Shown: positions 24,386 to 33,898, numbered from the stretch's first letter. The stretch: 64,000 nucleotides of DNA from Roseomonas acroporae (GCF_023223525.1 NZ_JALPRX010000034.1:44727-108726); one strand, 5' to 3'. The notes: a model not told the origin generated them from the letters alone. Numbers and translations are program-made.

Positions 24386-24407
24386 TTTTCAGGGAGCCAC
24401 AACCACC

Positions 24408-24884
24408 TTGCTTCGTCTGTCGAAACTCACGGACTACGCGGTGGTGGTGCTGCTGCGCCTGGCCGAGGCGGAAGGCGTGCAGACCACGCCCTGCCTTGCC
24501 GGCGCCACCGGGATCGCCGAGCCGACCGTGGCCAAGGTCCTGAAATCCCTGGGCAATGCCGGGCTGGTGGAGAGCCAGCGCGGGGCGCGGGGCGGCTACC
24601 GGCTGGCCCGGCCGCTGTCCGGCCTGCCGCTCTCCGAGGTGATCGTGGCGATCGACGGACCGATCGCGCTGACCGCCTGCGTCGACAGCGCCGCCGGGTC
24701 CTGCGATGCCGAATGGATCTGCCCGGTCCGGGGCCGCTGGGACCCGGTGAACGAGGTGATCCGCCAGGCGCTGGCCGGCGTGACCCTGGCCGACCTGGCG
24801 CGGCCGCCCGTGGCGCCGCAGGACCGGTGCAGCCAGACCCAGCCCCCTCCCATGGCGGCCCCTGCCGCCCTCGCAGCCGAGTAG
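24408..24884 (+). CDS. Rrf2-family regulator of the SUF operon
   Basis: 158 residues. Start codon TTG at 24408 gives MLRLSKLTDYAVVVLLRLAE, the usual beginning of SUF-associated Rrf2 regulators; AGGGAG lies 11 bases upstream. Winged helix residues follow: TGIAEPTVAKVLKSLGNAGLVESQRGARGGYRLARP in parts. Three cysteines in ALTACVDSAAG, SCDAEW and ICPVRG are placed as the Fe-S ligands of the IscR type. It probably senses cluster status and represses sufBCDS when iron-sulfur demand is met. The C-terminal tail beyond residue 130 is low complexity. First gene of the operon, 9 bases before sufB. Confidence 0.92.
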   Translation: MLRLSKLTDYAVVVLLRLAEAEGVQTTPCLAGATGIAEPTVAKVLKSLGNAGLVESQRGARGGYRLARPLSGLPLSEVIVAIDGPIALTACVDSAAGSCDAEWICPVRGRWDPVNEVIRQALAGVTLADLARPPVAPQDRCSQTQPPPMAAPAALAAE

Positions 24885-24893
24885 GGACGATCC

Positions 24894-26375
24894 ATGCCCG
24901 CCGTCACCGAGACGATCGACACCGTCCAGTCCGTCACCGAGAGCCAGTACAAGTGGGGCTTCTCGACCGACATCGAGATGGACATGGCCCCGAAGGGGCT
25001 GAACGAGGACATCGTCCGCTTCATCTCGGCGAAGAAGAACGAGCCGCAATGGCTGCTCGACTGGCGCCTGCGCGCCTTCGCCGCGTGGCAGGCGATGGAG
25101 GAGCCGCGCTGGGCGATGGTGAGCTTCCCGCCCATCGACTACCAGGACGCCTACTACTACGCCGCGCCGAAGCAGAAGGTGGCGCCGAAGTCGCTCGACG
25201 AGGTCGATCCGGAGCTGCTGCGCACCTACGAGAAGCTCGGCATCCCGCTGAAGGAGCAGGCGGTGCTGGCCGGCGTCGAGGGCGCCGGCGAATCGCCCGC
25301 CATCGCGGTGGACGCGGTGTTCGACAGCGTCTCCGTCGCCACCACCTTCAAGGACCGGCTGGAGAAGGAGGGCATCATCTTCTGCCCGATCTCCGAGGCG
25401 GTGCAGAACCACCCGGAGCTGGTGCAGCGCTACCTCGGCACGGTGGTGCCGCAGTCGGACAACTACTTCGCCGCACTGAACAGCGCCGTGTTCACGGACG
25501 GCTCCTTCGTCTACATCCCGAAGGGCGTGCGCTGCCCGATGGAGCTCTCCACCTACTTCCGCATCAACGCGAAGAGCACCGGCCAGTTCGAGCGCACGCT
25601 GATCATCGCCGACGAGCGCAGCCAGGTCTCCTACCTGGAGGGCTGCACGGCGCCGATGCGCGACGAGAACCAGCTCCACGCGGCGGTGGTCGAGCTGGTG
25701 GCGCTGGAAGACGCCACCATCAAGTACAGCACGGTGCAGAACTGGTACCCCGGCGACGCCGAGGGCCGTGGCGGCATCTACAACTTCGTCACCAAGCGCG
25801 CGGCCTGCCGCGGCGCCCGCTCCAAGGTGAGCTGGACGCAGGTGGAGACGGGCTCGGCCATCACCTGGAAGTATCCGTCCTGCATCCTGCAGGGCGAGGA
25901 CTCGGTGGGCGAGTTCTACTCCGTCGCCATCACCAACAACCGCCAGCAGGCCGATACCGGCACCAAGATGATCCATCTCGGCGCGCGGACGAAGTCCACC
26001 ATCGTCTCCAAGGGCATCTCGGCCGGGCGCGGGCAGAACACCTATCGCGGCCTGGTGCGGATCGGGCCCAAGGCGTCCGGCGCGCGCAACTTCACCCAGT
26101 GCGACAGCCTGCTGATCGGCGACCAGTGCGGGGCGCACACCGTGCCCTACATCGAGAACCGCAACATGACGGCGAAGGTGGAGCACGAGGCGACCACCAG
26201 CCGCATCGCCGAGGACCAGCTCTTCTACTGCCGCCAGCGCGGCCTCACCCAGGAGGAGGCGGTCGGGCTGATCGTCAACGGCTTCTGCCGCGAGGTGCTG
26301 AAGGAGCTGCCGATGGAGTTCGCCGTGGAGGCGCAGAAGCTGCTGCAGATCAGCCTCGAGGGCTCGGTCGGCTGA
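24894..26375 (+). CDS. sufB: Fe-S cluster assembly protein SufB
   Basis: 493 residues, full length. Family segments are clear: [60 protein letters not shown] stretch near 210, [25 protein letters not shown] core, and the C-terminal helix with [18 protein letters not shown]. SufB with SufC2 and SufD forms the scaffold complex on which [4Fe-4S] clusters are built in the cytoplasm. Third in importance only to the regulator, it is expressed from the operon promoter; the start ATG 24894 lies 9 bases after the upstream stop. Confidence 0.96.
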   Translation: MPAVTETIDTVQSVTESQYKWGFSTDIEMDMAPKGLNEDIVRFISAKKNEPQWLLDWRLRAFAAWQAMEEPRWAMVSFPPIDYQDAYYYAAPKQKVAPKSLDEVDPELLRTYEKLGIPLKEQAVLAGVEGAGESPAIAVDAVFDSVSVATTFKDRLEKEGIIFCPISEAVQNHPELVQRYLGTVVPQSDNYFAALNSAVFTDGSFVYIPKGVRCPMELSTYFRINAKSTGQFERTLIIADERSQVSYLEGCTAPMRDENQLHAAVVELVALEDATIKYSTVQNWYPGDAEGRGGIYNFVTKRAACRGARSKVSWTQVETGSAITWKYPSCILQGEDSVGEFYSVAITNNRQQADTGTKMIHLGARTKSTIVSKGISAGRGQNTYRGLVRIGPKASGARNFTQCDSLLIGDQCGAHTVPYIENRNMTAKVEHEATTSRIAEDQLFYCRQRGLTQEEAVGLIVNGFCREVLKELPMEFAVEAQKLLQISLEGSVG

Positions 26376-26502
26376 GAATCCACGGGGGCGGCACCGCCCG
26401 TCCCCGACGCGCGACGCGCCCGGCATGGCCGGGCGGGCGCCTCCCCGGCGGCGCCGGAACAGGGACCCCCGGCGCAGCCGGCAAAGGGACAACGAGAAGA
26501 CC

Positions 26503-27246
26503 ATGCTCGACATCCGCAACCTCACCGCCGAGATCGACGGCAAGCAGATCCTGCGCGGCATCGACCTCGAGATCCGCCCGGGCGAGGTGCACGCCATCAT
26601 GGGGCCGAACGGCTCCGGCAAGTCCACCCTCTCCTACGTGCTGGCCGGGCGCGAGGGCTACGAGGTGACGGGCGGCTCGGCCGAGTTCGACGGCAAGGAT
26701 CTGCTGGCGATGGAGCCGGAGGAGCGCGCGGCGCTCGGCCTGTTCCTGGCCTTCCAGTACCCGGTGGAGCTGCCCGGCGTGGGCAACGCGAATTTCCTGC
26801 GCACCGCGCTCAACGCGCAGCGCCGGGTGCGCGGCGAGCTGGAGCTGGACGCGATGCAGTTCCTCAAGCTGGCGCGGGCGCGGATGAAGGACCTGTCCAT
26901 GCCCGAGGACATGCTCAAGCGCGGCGTCAACGTCGGCTTCTCCGGCGGCGAGAAGAAGCGCAACGAGGTGCTGCAGATGGCCCTGCTGCAGCCGAAGCTC
27001 GCCATCCTGGACGAGACCGACAGCGGCCTCGACATCGACGCGCTGCGCATCGTGGCGGACGGCGTCAACGCGCTGCGCGGACCGGGATTCTCGGCTCTCG
27101 TCATCACCCACTACCAGCGGCTGCTGAACTACATCGTGCCGGACCGCGTGCACGTGCTGGTCAAGGGCCGCATCGTCCGCTCGGGCGGGCCGGAGCTGGC
27201 CGAGGAGCTGGAAGCCTCCGGCTATGCCGGCGACCTCGCGGCCTGA
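26503..27246 (+). CDS. sufC: Fe-S cluster assembly ATPase SufC
   Basis: 247 residues. Walker A GPNGSGKST, the SufC-typical FQYPVELPGVGNANFLRTALN, signature SGGEKKRNEVLQM, and Walker B AILDETDSGLDIDAL, where the DETDSGLD form is specific to SufC. It hydrolyses ATP to change the SufBCD complex shape during cluster assembly. The 127-base gap from sufB is GC-rich, with no promoter seen; ATG 26503 follows GAGAAGACC. Confidence 0.96.
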   Translation: MLDIRNLTAEIDGKQILRGIDLEIRPGEVHAIMGPNGSGKSTLSYVLAGREGYEVTGGSAEFDGKDLLAMEPEERAALGLFLAFQYPVELPGVGNANFLRTALNAQRRVRGELELDAMQFLKLARARMKDLSMPEDMLKRGVNVGFSGGEKKRNEVLQMALLQPKLAILDETDSGLDIDALRIVADGVNALRGPGFSALVITHYQRLLNYIVPDRVHVLVKGRIVRSGGPELAEELEASGYAGDLAA

Positions 27247-27256
27247 CGGGAACGGC

Positions 27257-28582
27257 GTGAACGAGATGTCGCCCACCGCCCTGACCGGCGCCCCGCTCGG
27301 GGCCGATTCCTTCCTGCACCGCTACGAGGGGCTGCGCCAGCGCCTGCCCGGCGCCCGCCTTCCCTGGGTGGCGGCGCTGCGCGAGCGCGCGGCCGAAAGC
27401 TTCCGCGCCAAGGGCTTCCCGACGCGACGCGACGAGGCGTGGAAGTACACCGACCTCGCCCCGCTGCTGGCGCTGGGCTTCGCCGAGCCGCTCTCGAGCG
27501 TGGACGACGATGCCGCGCTGCCGCCCTCGCAGGGCGGCGCCGCCCGCGCCGTCTTCGTGGATGGCCGCTTCCGCGCCGACCTCTCCGCGCTGGACGACCT
27601 GCCCTACCGGGTGGGCAGCGTGGCCGAGGCGCTGCCGCGCCTGGACGGCGCGCTGGGCCGCCTCGCGCAGCCCTCGGAGCAGCCGCTGGCGGCGCTCAAC
27701 GCCATGCTGTTCGAGGACGGTCTGGTGGTGCGCGTGCCGCCGGGCGTCGCGGGCGGCGTGCTGGAGCTGGTCTCGATGGCCAGCGGCGGCGAGCGGCCCA
27801 CGGCCCTGCACCCGCGCCACCTGATCCGCATCGAGGACGGCGCCAGCCTGACGCTGATCGAGACCACCACCGGCCCGGAAGGCGCGCGCTACCTCCAGGC
27901 GCCGGTGTTCGAGATCGAGGTCGCCGAGGGCGGCCGGCTGAACCATGCGCGGCTCCAGACGGAATCGCGCGCGGCCTTCAACCTCTCCACCGTCTACGCG
28001 GCGGTGGCCGGCGGCGGCACCTATGACAGCTTCGTGCTGAACGCCGGCGGCCGGCTGGTGCGCAACGAGATCCATACCGCGCTGCAGGGCCCGAAGGCGG
28101 CCTGCCACCTGAACGGTGCGCAGCTCCTCGCCGACGGCCAGCATGCCGACACCACCACCGTGATCGACCATGCCGCCCCCGACTGCCCCTCGCGCCAGAC
28201 CTACAAGACGGTGCTGGCCGGCCGGTCGCGCGGCGTGTTCCAGGGCAAGATCCACGTCCACCAGATCGCCCAGCGCACCGACGGCTACCAGATGAACCAG
28301 GCGCTGCTGCTCAGCCCCGAGGCGGAGGTCGACAGCAAGCCGCAGCTGGAGATCTACGCCGACGACGTGAAGTGCAGCCACGGCGCCACGGTGGGCGCGC
28401 TGGACGCGGACCAGCTCTTCTACCTGCGCGCCCGCGGCATCCCGGCCGAGGCGGCACGGCGCATGCTGGTGCGCGCCTTCCTGCAGGAGGCGGTGGAGGC
28501 GGTGGAGGACCCCGCCATCCAGGCCGCGCTGGACCGCACCCTGCAGGCATGGTGGCAGGCCGAGGACAGGGAGGCGGCGTGA
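27257..28582 (+). CDS. sufD: Fe-S cluster assembly protein SufD
   Basis: About 441 residues if it starts at GTG 27257, with ATG 27266 as a close alternative; neither has a strong ribosome site. SufD hallmarks: GFPTRRDEAWKYTDLAPLL near the start, VDHAAPDCPSRQTYKTVLAGRSRGVFQGKI in sections, QMNQALLLSPEAEVDSKPQLEIYADDVKCSHGAT in sections, and FYLRARGIPAEAARRML. It is the SufB paralogue needed for iron delivery to the scaffold. Its stop overlaps the sufS start by one base (TGATG at 28580-28584). Confidence 0.95.
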   Translation: MNEMSPTALTGAPLGADSFLHRYEGLRQRLPGARLPWVAALRERAAESFRAKGFPTRRDEAWKYTDLAPLLALGFAEPLSSVDDDAALPPSQGGAARAVFVDGRFRADLSALDDLPYRVGSVAEALPRLDGALGRLAQPSEQPLAALNAMLFEDGLVVRVPPGVAGGVLELVSMASGGERPTALHPRHLIRIEDGASLTLIETTTGPEGARYLQAPVFEIEVAEGGRLNHARLQTESRAAFNLSTVYAAVAGGGTYDSFVLNAGGRLVRNEIHTALQGPKAACHLNGAQLLADGQHADTTTVIDHAAPDCPSRQTYKTVLAGRSRGVFQGKIHVHQIAQRTDGYQMNQALLLSPEAEVDSKPQLEIYADDVKCSHGATVGALDADQLFYLRARGIPAEAARRMLVRAFLQEAVEAVEDPAIQAALDRTLQAWWQAEDREAA

Positions 28583-29835
28583 TGGACGGTGCCCTGGCGG
28601 CGGGAACGGCGCCCCTCGACGTCGCGCGCATCCGGCAGGATTTCCCGATCCTGCGGCAGACGGTGCGCGGCAGGCCGCTCGTCTTCCTCGACAGCGGCGC
28701 CTCGGCCCAGAAGCCGCGCGCGGTGATCGAGGCGATGGTGCGGCAGATGGAGACCGCCTACGCCAACGTCCACCGTGGCGCCTACCATCTCTCGGAGGCG
28801 GCGACCGCCGCCTACGAGGCGGCGCGCGCCGCCGTGGCCCGCTTCCTCAACGCGCGCGACCCGCGCGAGATCGTCTTCACGCAGAGCTCGACCGGCGCGA
28901 TCAACCTCGTCGCGCACAGCTACGGGCGCGGCGTGCTGAAGCCCGGCCAGGCGGTGCTGGTCTCCGAGATGGAGCACCACGCCAATTTCGTGCCCTGGCA
29001 GATGCTGCGCAACGACACGGGCATCGAGTTCCGCCTCTGCCGCGTGACGCCGTCGGGCGAGCTGGACCTCGACGACCTCGCGGCCAAGCTCGCCGACGGC
29101 AAGGTGGGCCTGGTCGCGGTCACGCACATGTCCAACGTGCTCGGCACCGTCACCCCGGCGGCGCGGATCGCCCGCATGGCGCACGAGGCGGGGGCGAAGG
29201 TGCTGTTCGACGGCTCCCAGGCCGCCGTCCACCGCGCCGTGGACGTGCAGGCGCTGGACGCCGACTTCTACGTCTTCACCGGCCACAAGCTGTACGGCCC
29301 GACCGGCATCGGCGTGCTCTGGGCGCGGCTGGAGCTGCTGGACCGCATGCCGCCCTTCCTCGGCGGCGGCGACATGATCTCGGCGGTGTACGCGGACGGG
29401 TTCGAGCCGGCGCCGGTGCCGGCGAAGTTCGAGGCAGGCACCCCGCCCATCGTCGAGGCGACCGGGCTGCATGCCGCCATCGACTACGTGACCGCCATCG
29501 GCATGCCCGCGATCGAGGCGCACGAACGCGCCCTGGTGGAGCACGCGACGCGGCGGCTGGACGCGATCGAGGGGCTGACCCTGCTCGGCCGGGCGCAGGA
29601 CCGGGGCGGCGTGTTCTCCTTCGTGCTGGACAACGCCCATCCGCACGACCTCGCCACGCTGCTCGACCGCGCCGGCATCGCGGTACGCTCCGGCCGGCAC
29701 TGCGCCGAGCCGCTGCACGCCTGCTTCGGCCAGGAAGGCGGCACCTGTCGTGCCTCCTTCGGCCTGTACACGACGCAGGGGGAGATCGACCACCTCGCCG
29801 ACGCGCTGGTCGAGGCGCGGAAGTTCTTCGCGTGA
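28582..29835 (+). CDS. sufS: cysteine desulfurase SufS
   Basis: 417 residues. PLP-binding lysine K236 in FTGHKLYGPTGIGVL; catalytic cysteine C374 in RSGRHCAEPLH; N-terminal DFPILRQTVRGRPLVFLDSGASAQKP and ANVHRGAYHLSEAAT are group II desulfurase hallmarks. It removes sulfur from cysteine and hands it as a persulfide to SufU encoded next. It overlaps the sufD stop, so the two are coupled. Confidence 0.96.
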   Translation: MDGALAAGTAPLDVARIRQDFPILRQTVRGRPLVFLDSGASAQKPRAVIEAMVRQMETAYANVHRGAYHLSEAATAAYEAARAAVARFLNARDPREIVFTQSSTGAINLVAHSYGRGVLKPGQAVLVSEMEHHANFVPWQMLRNDTGIEFRLCRVTPSGELDLDDLAAKLADGKVGLVAVTHMSNVLGTVTPAARIARMAHEAGAKVLFDGSQAAVHRAVDVQALDADFYVFTGHKLYGPTGIGVLWARLELLDRMPPFLGGGDMISAVYADGFEPAPVPAKFEAGTPPIVEATGLHAAIDYVTAIGMPAIEAHERALVEHATRRLDAIEGLTLLGRAQDRGGVFSFVLDNAHPHDLATLLDRAGIAVRSGRHCAEPLHACFGQEGGTCRASFGLYTTQGEIDHLADALVEARKFFA

Positions 29836-29923
29836 ATCGCGTCGTGCGCCGCACCATATGCTGCCCAGGCAGGGCGCGGGCCGCCGGCAGCGCGCCGCCG
29901 GCACCGTCGCCCGGAGACAGGTG

Positions 29924-30400
29924 ATGTTCGACGACCTTCGCGACCTCTACCAGGAGGTCATCCTCGACCACGGCCGCAAGCCGCGGAATTTCCACCGGCT
30001 GGAGGATGCCGACCGCACCGCGCGCGGCGACAACCCGATGTGCGGCGACCGGATGGAGCTGTTCCTCAAGCTCTCGCCGGAAGGCGGCATCGCCGATGCC
30101 GCCTTCCAGGGGCGCGGCTGCGCCATCTCCATGGCCTCCGCCTCGCTGATGACGGAGACGGTGAAGGGCAAGTCGCCGGCCGAGGCACGGTCGCTGGGCG
30201 AGCATTTCCGCGCCCTCGCCACCACCGGCACCTGCCCGGAATGCGGCGAGGCGATCGCCGAGGACATGGAGCGCCTCCAGGTGCTCGGCGGCGTCTCGGA
30301 ATTCCCGAGCCGCGTGAAGTGCGCGACGCTCGCCTGGCACACGCTGAACGCGGCGCTGGACGGCGGGCCGGGGGACGTCAAGGAGGCCAGCAGTGAGTGA
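29924..30400 (+). CDS. sufU: SufU-type sulfur relay/scaffold protein (NifU-like N-terminal domain)
   Basis: 158 residues from ATG 29924 (GGAGACAGGTG upstream). LRDLYQEVILDHGRKPRNF is the classic SufU start. Conserved ligand cysteines C40 (DNPMCGDR), C66 (GRGCAISMASASLM) and C133 (RVKCATLAWHTL), with D42. SufU accepts sulfur from SufS using a zinc site. The insertion between C66 and C133 holds an extra TCPEC pair (C104, C107), which I do not recall as a family feature. It replaces SufE in this operon. The 88-base gap after sufS contains ACCATATGC, which may hold an internal promoter. Confidence 0.93.
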   Translation: MFDDLRDLYQEVILDHGRKPRNFHRLEDADRTARGDNPMCGDRMELFLKLSPEGGIADAAFQGRGCAISMASASLMTETVKGKSPAEARSLGEHFRALATTGTCPECGEAIAEDMERLQVLGGVSEFPSRVKCATLAWHTLNAALDGGPGDVKEASSE

Positions 30401-30788
30401 TCCGCAGGCAACGGCCCCGGCCGTCACCGCAACGGGCACCGGCGCGCCGCACGCCGCCTGGACACCGGAGGGCGAGACCCGCCCGCGCGTCTCGGAGACG
30501 GCGGTGATCGACGCGATCAGCGAGGTCTACGACCCCGAGATCCCGGTCAACATCTACGAGCTCGGCCTCGTCTACGCGGTCGAGATCGAGGATGACGGCA
30601 GGGTCAAGGTCGAGATGACCCTGACCGCCCCCTCCTGCCCCTCGGCGCAGGAGCTGCCAGCGCAGGTGGAGGAGCAGGTCCGCCGCGTCCCCGGCGTCTC
30701 CGACGTCGCAGTCGAGGTGGTCTGGGACCCGCCCTGGGACCAGAGCCGCATGAGCGAGGATGCCCGCCTCGCCTTGAACATGTTCTGA
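30393..30788 (+). CDS. sufT: SUF system assembly protein SufT (MIP18/DUF59 domain)
   Basis: 131 residues. GTG start at 30393 with a near-perfect AAGGAGG 8 bases upstream; it overlaps the sufU end by 8 bases. After a 30-residue variable start comes the MIP18 domain: VIDAISEVYDPEIPVNIYELGLVYAVEI, LTAPSCPSAQELP and VEVVWDPPWDQSRMSEDARL. The conserved cysteine in APSCPS and the DPEIPVNIYELGL motif are diagnostic. SufT helps Fe-S maturation or cluster transfer. Confidence 0.93.
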   Translation: MSDPQATAPAVTATGTGAPHAAWTPEGETRPRVSETAVIDAISEVYDPEIPVNIYELGLVYAVEIEDDGRVKVEMTLTAPSCPSAQELPAQVEEQVRRVPGVSDVAVEVVWDPPWDQSRMSEDARLALNMF

Positions 30789-30811
30789 CCGAGAACGACA
30801 TCCAGGCAGCC

Positions 30812-31183
30812 ATGAGCACGAGCACCACCGCGTCCCCCCGCCCGAAGCGCGCCCTGCCGCCGCTGATGCAGCTCAGCGATGCGGCGGCCGAGCGGCTGCG
30901 CGCGCTCTACGAGAAGGGCCAGCACGGCAGGCTTCTGCGCATCGGCGTCCGCACGCGCGGCTGTTCCGGCATGTCCTACGACCTGACCTGGGCGGACGAG
31001 CCGGGTCCGGGCGACGAGGCGGTGACCGACAAGGGCGTCACCGTGCTGGTGGACCGCAAGGCGACGCTGTTCCTGATCGGCACCACCATGGACTACGAGC
31101 AGAAGGCCATGTCGGCGGGCTTCACCTTCGTGAACCCGAACGAGAAGGCCCGCTGCGGCTGCGGCGAGAGCTTCAGCGTCTGA
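30812..31183 (+). CDS. sufA: A-type Fe-S carrier protein SufA/IscA family
   Basis: 123 residues. The three ligand cysteines are C51 (TRGCSGMSYDL), C115 and C117 (CGCGESFSV), the standard A-type pattern. LSDAAAERLRALYEKG and FVNPNEKARCGCG are family-typical. It receives clusters from SufBCD and passes them to apo-proteins. It is the last gene of the operon; the convergent MATE gene ends 31 bases further on, with no strong terminator seen in between. Confidence 0.94.
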   Translation: MSTSTTASPRPKRALPPLMQLSDAAAERLRALYEKGQHGRLLRIGVRTRGCSGMSYDLTWADEPGPGDEAVTDKGVTVLVDRKATLFLIGTTMDYEQKAMSAGFTFVNPNEKARCGCGESFSV

Positions 31184-31214
31184 TCCCGCCGCCCGCCCGC
31201 GCGGCCGGGTGGGC

Positions 31215-32735
31215 CTACGAGTGGATCCCGCCGGCGGCGGCCGGCTTCCCGGCTCCTTCCCGACCGGGCTCTTCCCCATCCGGCCCTTTCCCATCGGCCC
31301 CTCTCCCATCGGGCCGGGTGCCTGCCGGCGAGGCGGGCGCCGCCACCGTGCCGGTCGGCGTGGCGACCGGCGCCGCCGGCTCGGCCGCCGCCGCCTCGCT
31401 GCCGGCCTGCCGCTCCAGCCGCCCCACCACGGCGAAGGCCATCGCGGCCGCCGCCAGCCCGAACAGCACCGAGCCCAGCGCCTGCCCGATCACCACCCCC
31501 GACGGGCCGTAGCCGGCGCCGATCGCCACCAGCGGGATCGTCCCCAGCGTCGCCCGCCCCCAGTTGAAGGCAGTGGAGTAGAGCGGCCGGCCCAGGTTGT
31601 TGAACGCGGCGTTGGCCACGAAGAGCAGCCCGACGAAGACGAAGCTGCCTGCCGTCCAGTTGCAGAACAGGTGCAGGATCTCCGCCGCCGTCCCCTGCGC
31701 CGAGAAGGCGGCGGCCAGCGCGTCCTGCCCCAGCCACAGCGCCAGCCACGCCACGGAGACGGCCAGCAGCACGAACAGCATGCTGTCGCGCAGCGCGCGG
31801 CGCACCCGGTCCAGCCGCCCCGCGCCGCGGTTCTGCGCCAGGATCGGCCCCACCGCGCCGGTCAGCGCGTAGACCAGCCCGAAGGCGACCGGGGTGATGC
31901 GGTCGATCGTCGCCTGCCCGGCCACGGCGGCCGGGCCGAAGCGCGCCATGCTGCCGGTGACGAAGGCGGCGCCGATCGGCGTGGCGAGGTTGGACAGCAC
32001 CGCCGGACCGGAGACGGCGAGGATCGCCCGTGCATCCACCAGGAAGGCGGCCGCCTCGAAACGCCCGAGCAGCCCGTGCCGCCGCGCCAGGCGCCAGCCG
32101 ACCCAGGTGAGGAAGGCGCGCGAGAGCACGGTGCTGATCGCGGCGCCGGTCAGCCCCAGCCCCAGCCCGAAGATCAGGATCGGGTCCAGCACCGCCGCCG
32201 CGACGGCCGCGGCGAGGGTGACGTGCATCGAGCCGCGCGCGTCGCCGATGGCGCGCAGCAGCGCCGCCATGGTCATGCCCACCGCGAGGCAGGGGATCGA
32301 GACCGCCGTGATGGTGAGGAACAGCGCCGCCAGCGCCCGCGTCTCCCCGGCCGCGCCGAGCAGGTCCAGCACCGGGCCGAGGCAGGCCAGCATCGCCGCC
32401 GCCACCAGCGCGGTCAGCAGCCCGACCAGGGCGAGACCGGCGGTGGCGAGCCGGCGCGCCGCCTCCATCCGCCCGGCGCCGATGAGCACGCCGACGGCGG
32501 TGCCGACGCCGATGGTCAGCCCGATCGCCACCGAAATCGGGAAGAACCCCACCGTCCCGGCGAAGCCCACCGCCGCCGCCACGGGCTGGTGCCCCAGCCG
32601 CGAGATGTAGAGCAGGTTGAGCAGGTCCACCGCGAACACGGCGACCAGCCCGACCGCGCCCGTGCTCGCCATGACGGCGACGTGCCGCATGATCGAGCCG
32701 CTGACGAAGCGCGGAGAGTCGGGGGAAAGGGCCAA
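31215..32735 (-). CDS. MATE family efflux transporter
   Basis: 506 residues, twelve hydrophobic helices in two halves (MatE domains, about 15-175 and 235-400). It begins SPRFVSGSIMRHVAVMASTGAVGLVAVFAVDLLNLLYISRLG in sections, typical of NorM-like exporters that extrude cationic compounds in exchange for H+ or Na+. The start codon is TTG at 32735; an ATG at residue 16 is possible but would cut conserved residues. The last 60 residues are a hydrophilic, repetitive tail (GRGADGKGPDGEEPGREG) of DG/EG-rich units, probably cytoplasmic and variable. Substrate unknown. Confidence 0.9.
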   Translation of the reverse strand: MALSPDSPRFVSGSIMRHVAVMASTGAVGLVAVFAVDLLNLLYISRLGHQPVAAAVGFAGTVGFFPISVAIGLTIGVGTAVGVLIGAGRMEAARRLATAGLALVGLLTALVAAAMLACLGPVLDLLGAAGETRALAALFLTITAVSIPCLAVGMTMAALLRAIGDARGSMHVTLAAAVAAAVLDPILIFGLGLGLTGAAISTVLSRAFLTWVGWRLARRHGLLGRFEAAAFLVDARAILAVSGPAVLSNLATPIGAAFVTGSMARFGPAAVAGQATIDRITPVAFGLVYALTGAVGPILAQNRGAGRLDRVRRALRDSMLFVLLAVSVAWLALWLGQDALAAAFSAQGTAAEILHLFCNWTAGSFVFVGLLFVANAAFNNLGRPLYSTAFNWGRATLGTIPLVAIGAGYGPSGVVIGQALGSVLFGLAAAAMAFAVVGRLERQAGSEAAAAEPAAPVATPTGTVAAPASPAGTRPDGRGADGKGPDGEEPGREGAGKPAAAGGIHS

Positions 32736-32899
32736 GCGGGATCAGGCCTCCAGGGGCCGGTAGGGGGGCCGAGCAGGGGGACCGGAGCGGCAGGACGGAA
32801 GCCGGCGCAGGCCCGGCCGTCCGGACGTCGCCGCGCCTTCGGGCACGCCGGCCCGGTGGCGCGGCGCGGCGGCGCGGCGCGGCGGCTCGGCCTGGCACC

Positions 32900-33898
32900 T
32901 CAGCCCAGCACCTCGGGGTTGACCGCGTTGTCGCGGTTCGGCGCGCCGTCCAGCACGCCCAGGATGTTGCGCGCCGTGGCGGCCGCCATCGCCGCCATCG
33001 ATTCCTCGGTGACGCCGGCCATGTGCGGCGACAGCACCACGTTGGGCAGCGCCATCAGCGGATGGCCGGCCTTCGCCGGCTCCTCCACGAACACGTCGAT
33101 GCCGGCACCGGCGAGATGGCCGGAAACCAGCGCGTCGTGCAGCGCCGCCTCGTCCACGATGCCGCCGCGCGCCGTGTTGACCAGCACCGCGCCGGGCTTC
33201 ATGCGCGCGAGGCGCGCCGCGTCGAACATCCCCTCCGTCTCGCGGTTGCGCGGGCAGTGCAGGCTGACATGGTCGGCCTCGGCCAGCGCGGCGTCGAGGT
33301 CGGGGGCGGGCTCGTAGCCGGCCTCGCGGATCGCCTCGGGCGACACGTAGGGGTCGTGCACCAGCACCCGCATGCCGAAGGCGCGGCAGCGCGGCGCGAG
33401 GCGCGTGCCGATGCGGCCGAAGCCCACCACCAGCACGGTGTGCCCGGCCAGCTCGCGCGGCAGCGGCCCCTTGCGGTCGTGCCACAGGCCCTGCTTCACG
33501 CGCCGGTCCAGCTCCGCGCCGCGCTTGGCGATCTCGATCATCATGTAGAAGGCCTGCTCGGCGACGCTGGTGGCGTTGGCGATGCCCACCACCATCAGCG
33601 GCACGCGGCGCGCGGTCAGCGCCGGCACGTCCACCGCGTCGAAGCCGACGCCGAGCCGCGCCACCACCTTCATCCCCGGCGCCGCGTCCAGCTCCGGATC
33701 GGCGAAGCGCGTGTTCGGGCCGAGCGCGACGCCCACGGCGCCGGCCAGCAGGGCGCGGAATTCCGGCGCGGCGATGGTGGGTCTGTAGCGCACCACCTCG
33801 ATGTCGGGACGCTGGCGGAACAGGCGCAGCCCCGCCTCGCCCAGCGTCTCGACGATCAGGACGCGCGTGGAATTCGGACGCGCTTCGGTCTCTGGCAT
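32900..33898 (-). CDS. D-isomer-specific 2-hydroxyacid dehydrogenase (phosphoglycerate dehydrogenase-like)
   Basis: 332 residues from ATG 33898 (GGGGAGGAACGC upstream). NAD-binding VLVVGFGRIGTRLAPRCRAFGM, catalytic arginine in VNTARGGIVDEAAL, glutamate in DVFVEEP and histidine in SPHMAGVTEESM: the full R-E-H set. The N-terminal half has VARLGVGFDAVDVPALTARRVP. The length lacks the regulatory ACT domain of SerA, so it is more likely a catabolic hydroxyacid dehydrogenase than a serine-pathway enzyme. It lies downstream of a TctC gene on the same strand. A motif with GATACT shared with 18618 lies about 40 bases upstream. Confidence 0.92.
   Translation of the reverse strand: MPETEARPNSTRVLIVETLGEAGLRLFRQRPDIEVVRYRPTIAAPEFRALLAGAVGVALGPNTRFADPELDAAPGMKVVARLGVGFDAVDVPALTARRVPLMVVGIANATSVAEQAFYMMIEIAKRGAELDRRVKQGLWHDRKGPLPRELAGHTVLVVGFGRIGTRLAPRCRAFGMRVLVHDPYVSPEAIREAGYEPAPDLDAALAEADHVSLHCPRNRETEGMFDAARLARMKPGAVLVNTARGGIVDEAALHDALVSGHLAGAGIDVFVEEPAKAGHPLMALPNVVLSPHMAGVTEESMAAMAAATARNILGVLDGAPNRDNAVNPEVLG

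Larger units (their letters stand above)
24092..24407. other. 316-base divergent region between the hydrolase gene and the suf operon
   Basis: The left part (24119-24190) is a degenerate array of CCGTTCCC[CT]GGG-like units read on the plus strand. The middle is featureless GC-rich DNA. The right part holds the presumed suf promoter (TTGACG at 24334) and a dyad at 24367. No gene is supported. Confidence 0.5.

Noticed and set aside
29836..29923. Separate small gene between sufS and sufU
   Set aside because: Frames are open but no start with ribosome site or conserved-looking peptide is visible; better explained as spacer or internal promoter.
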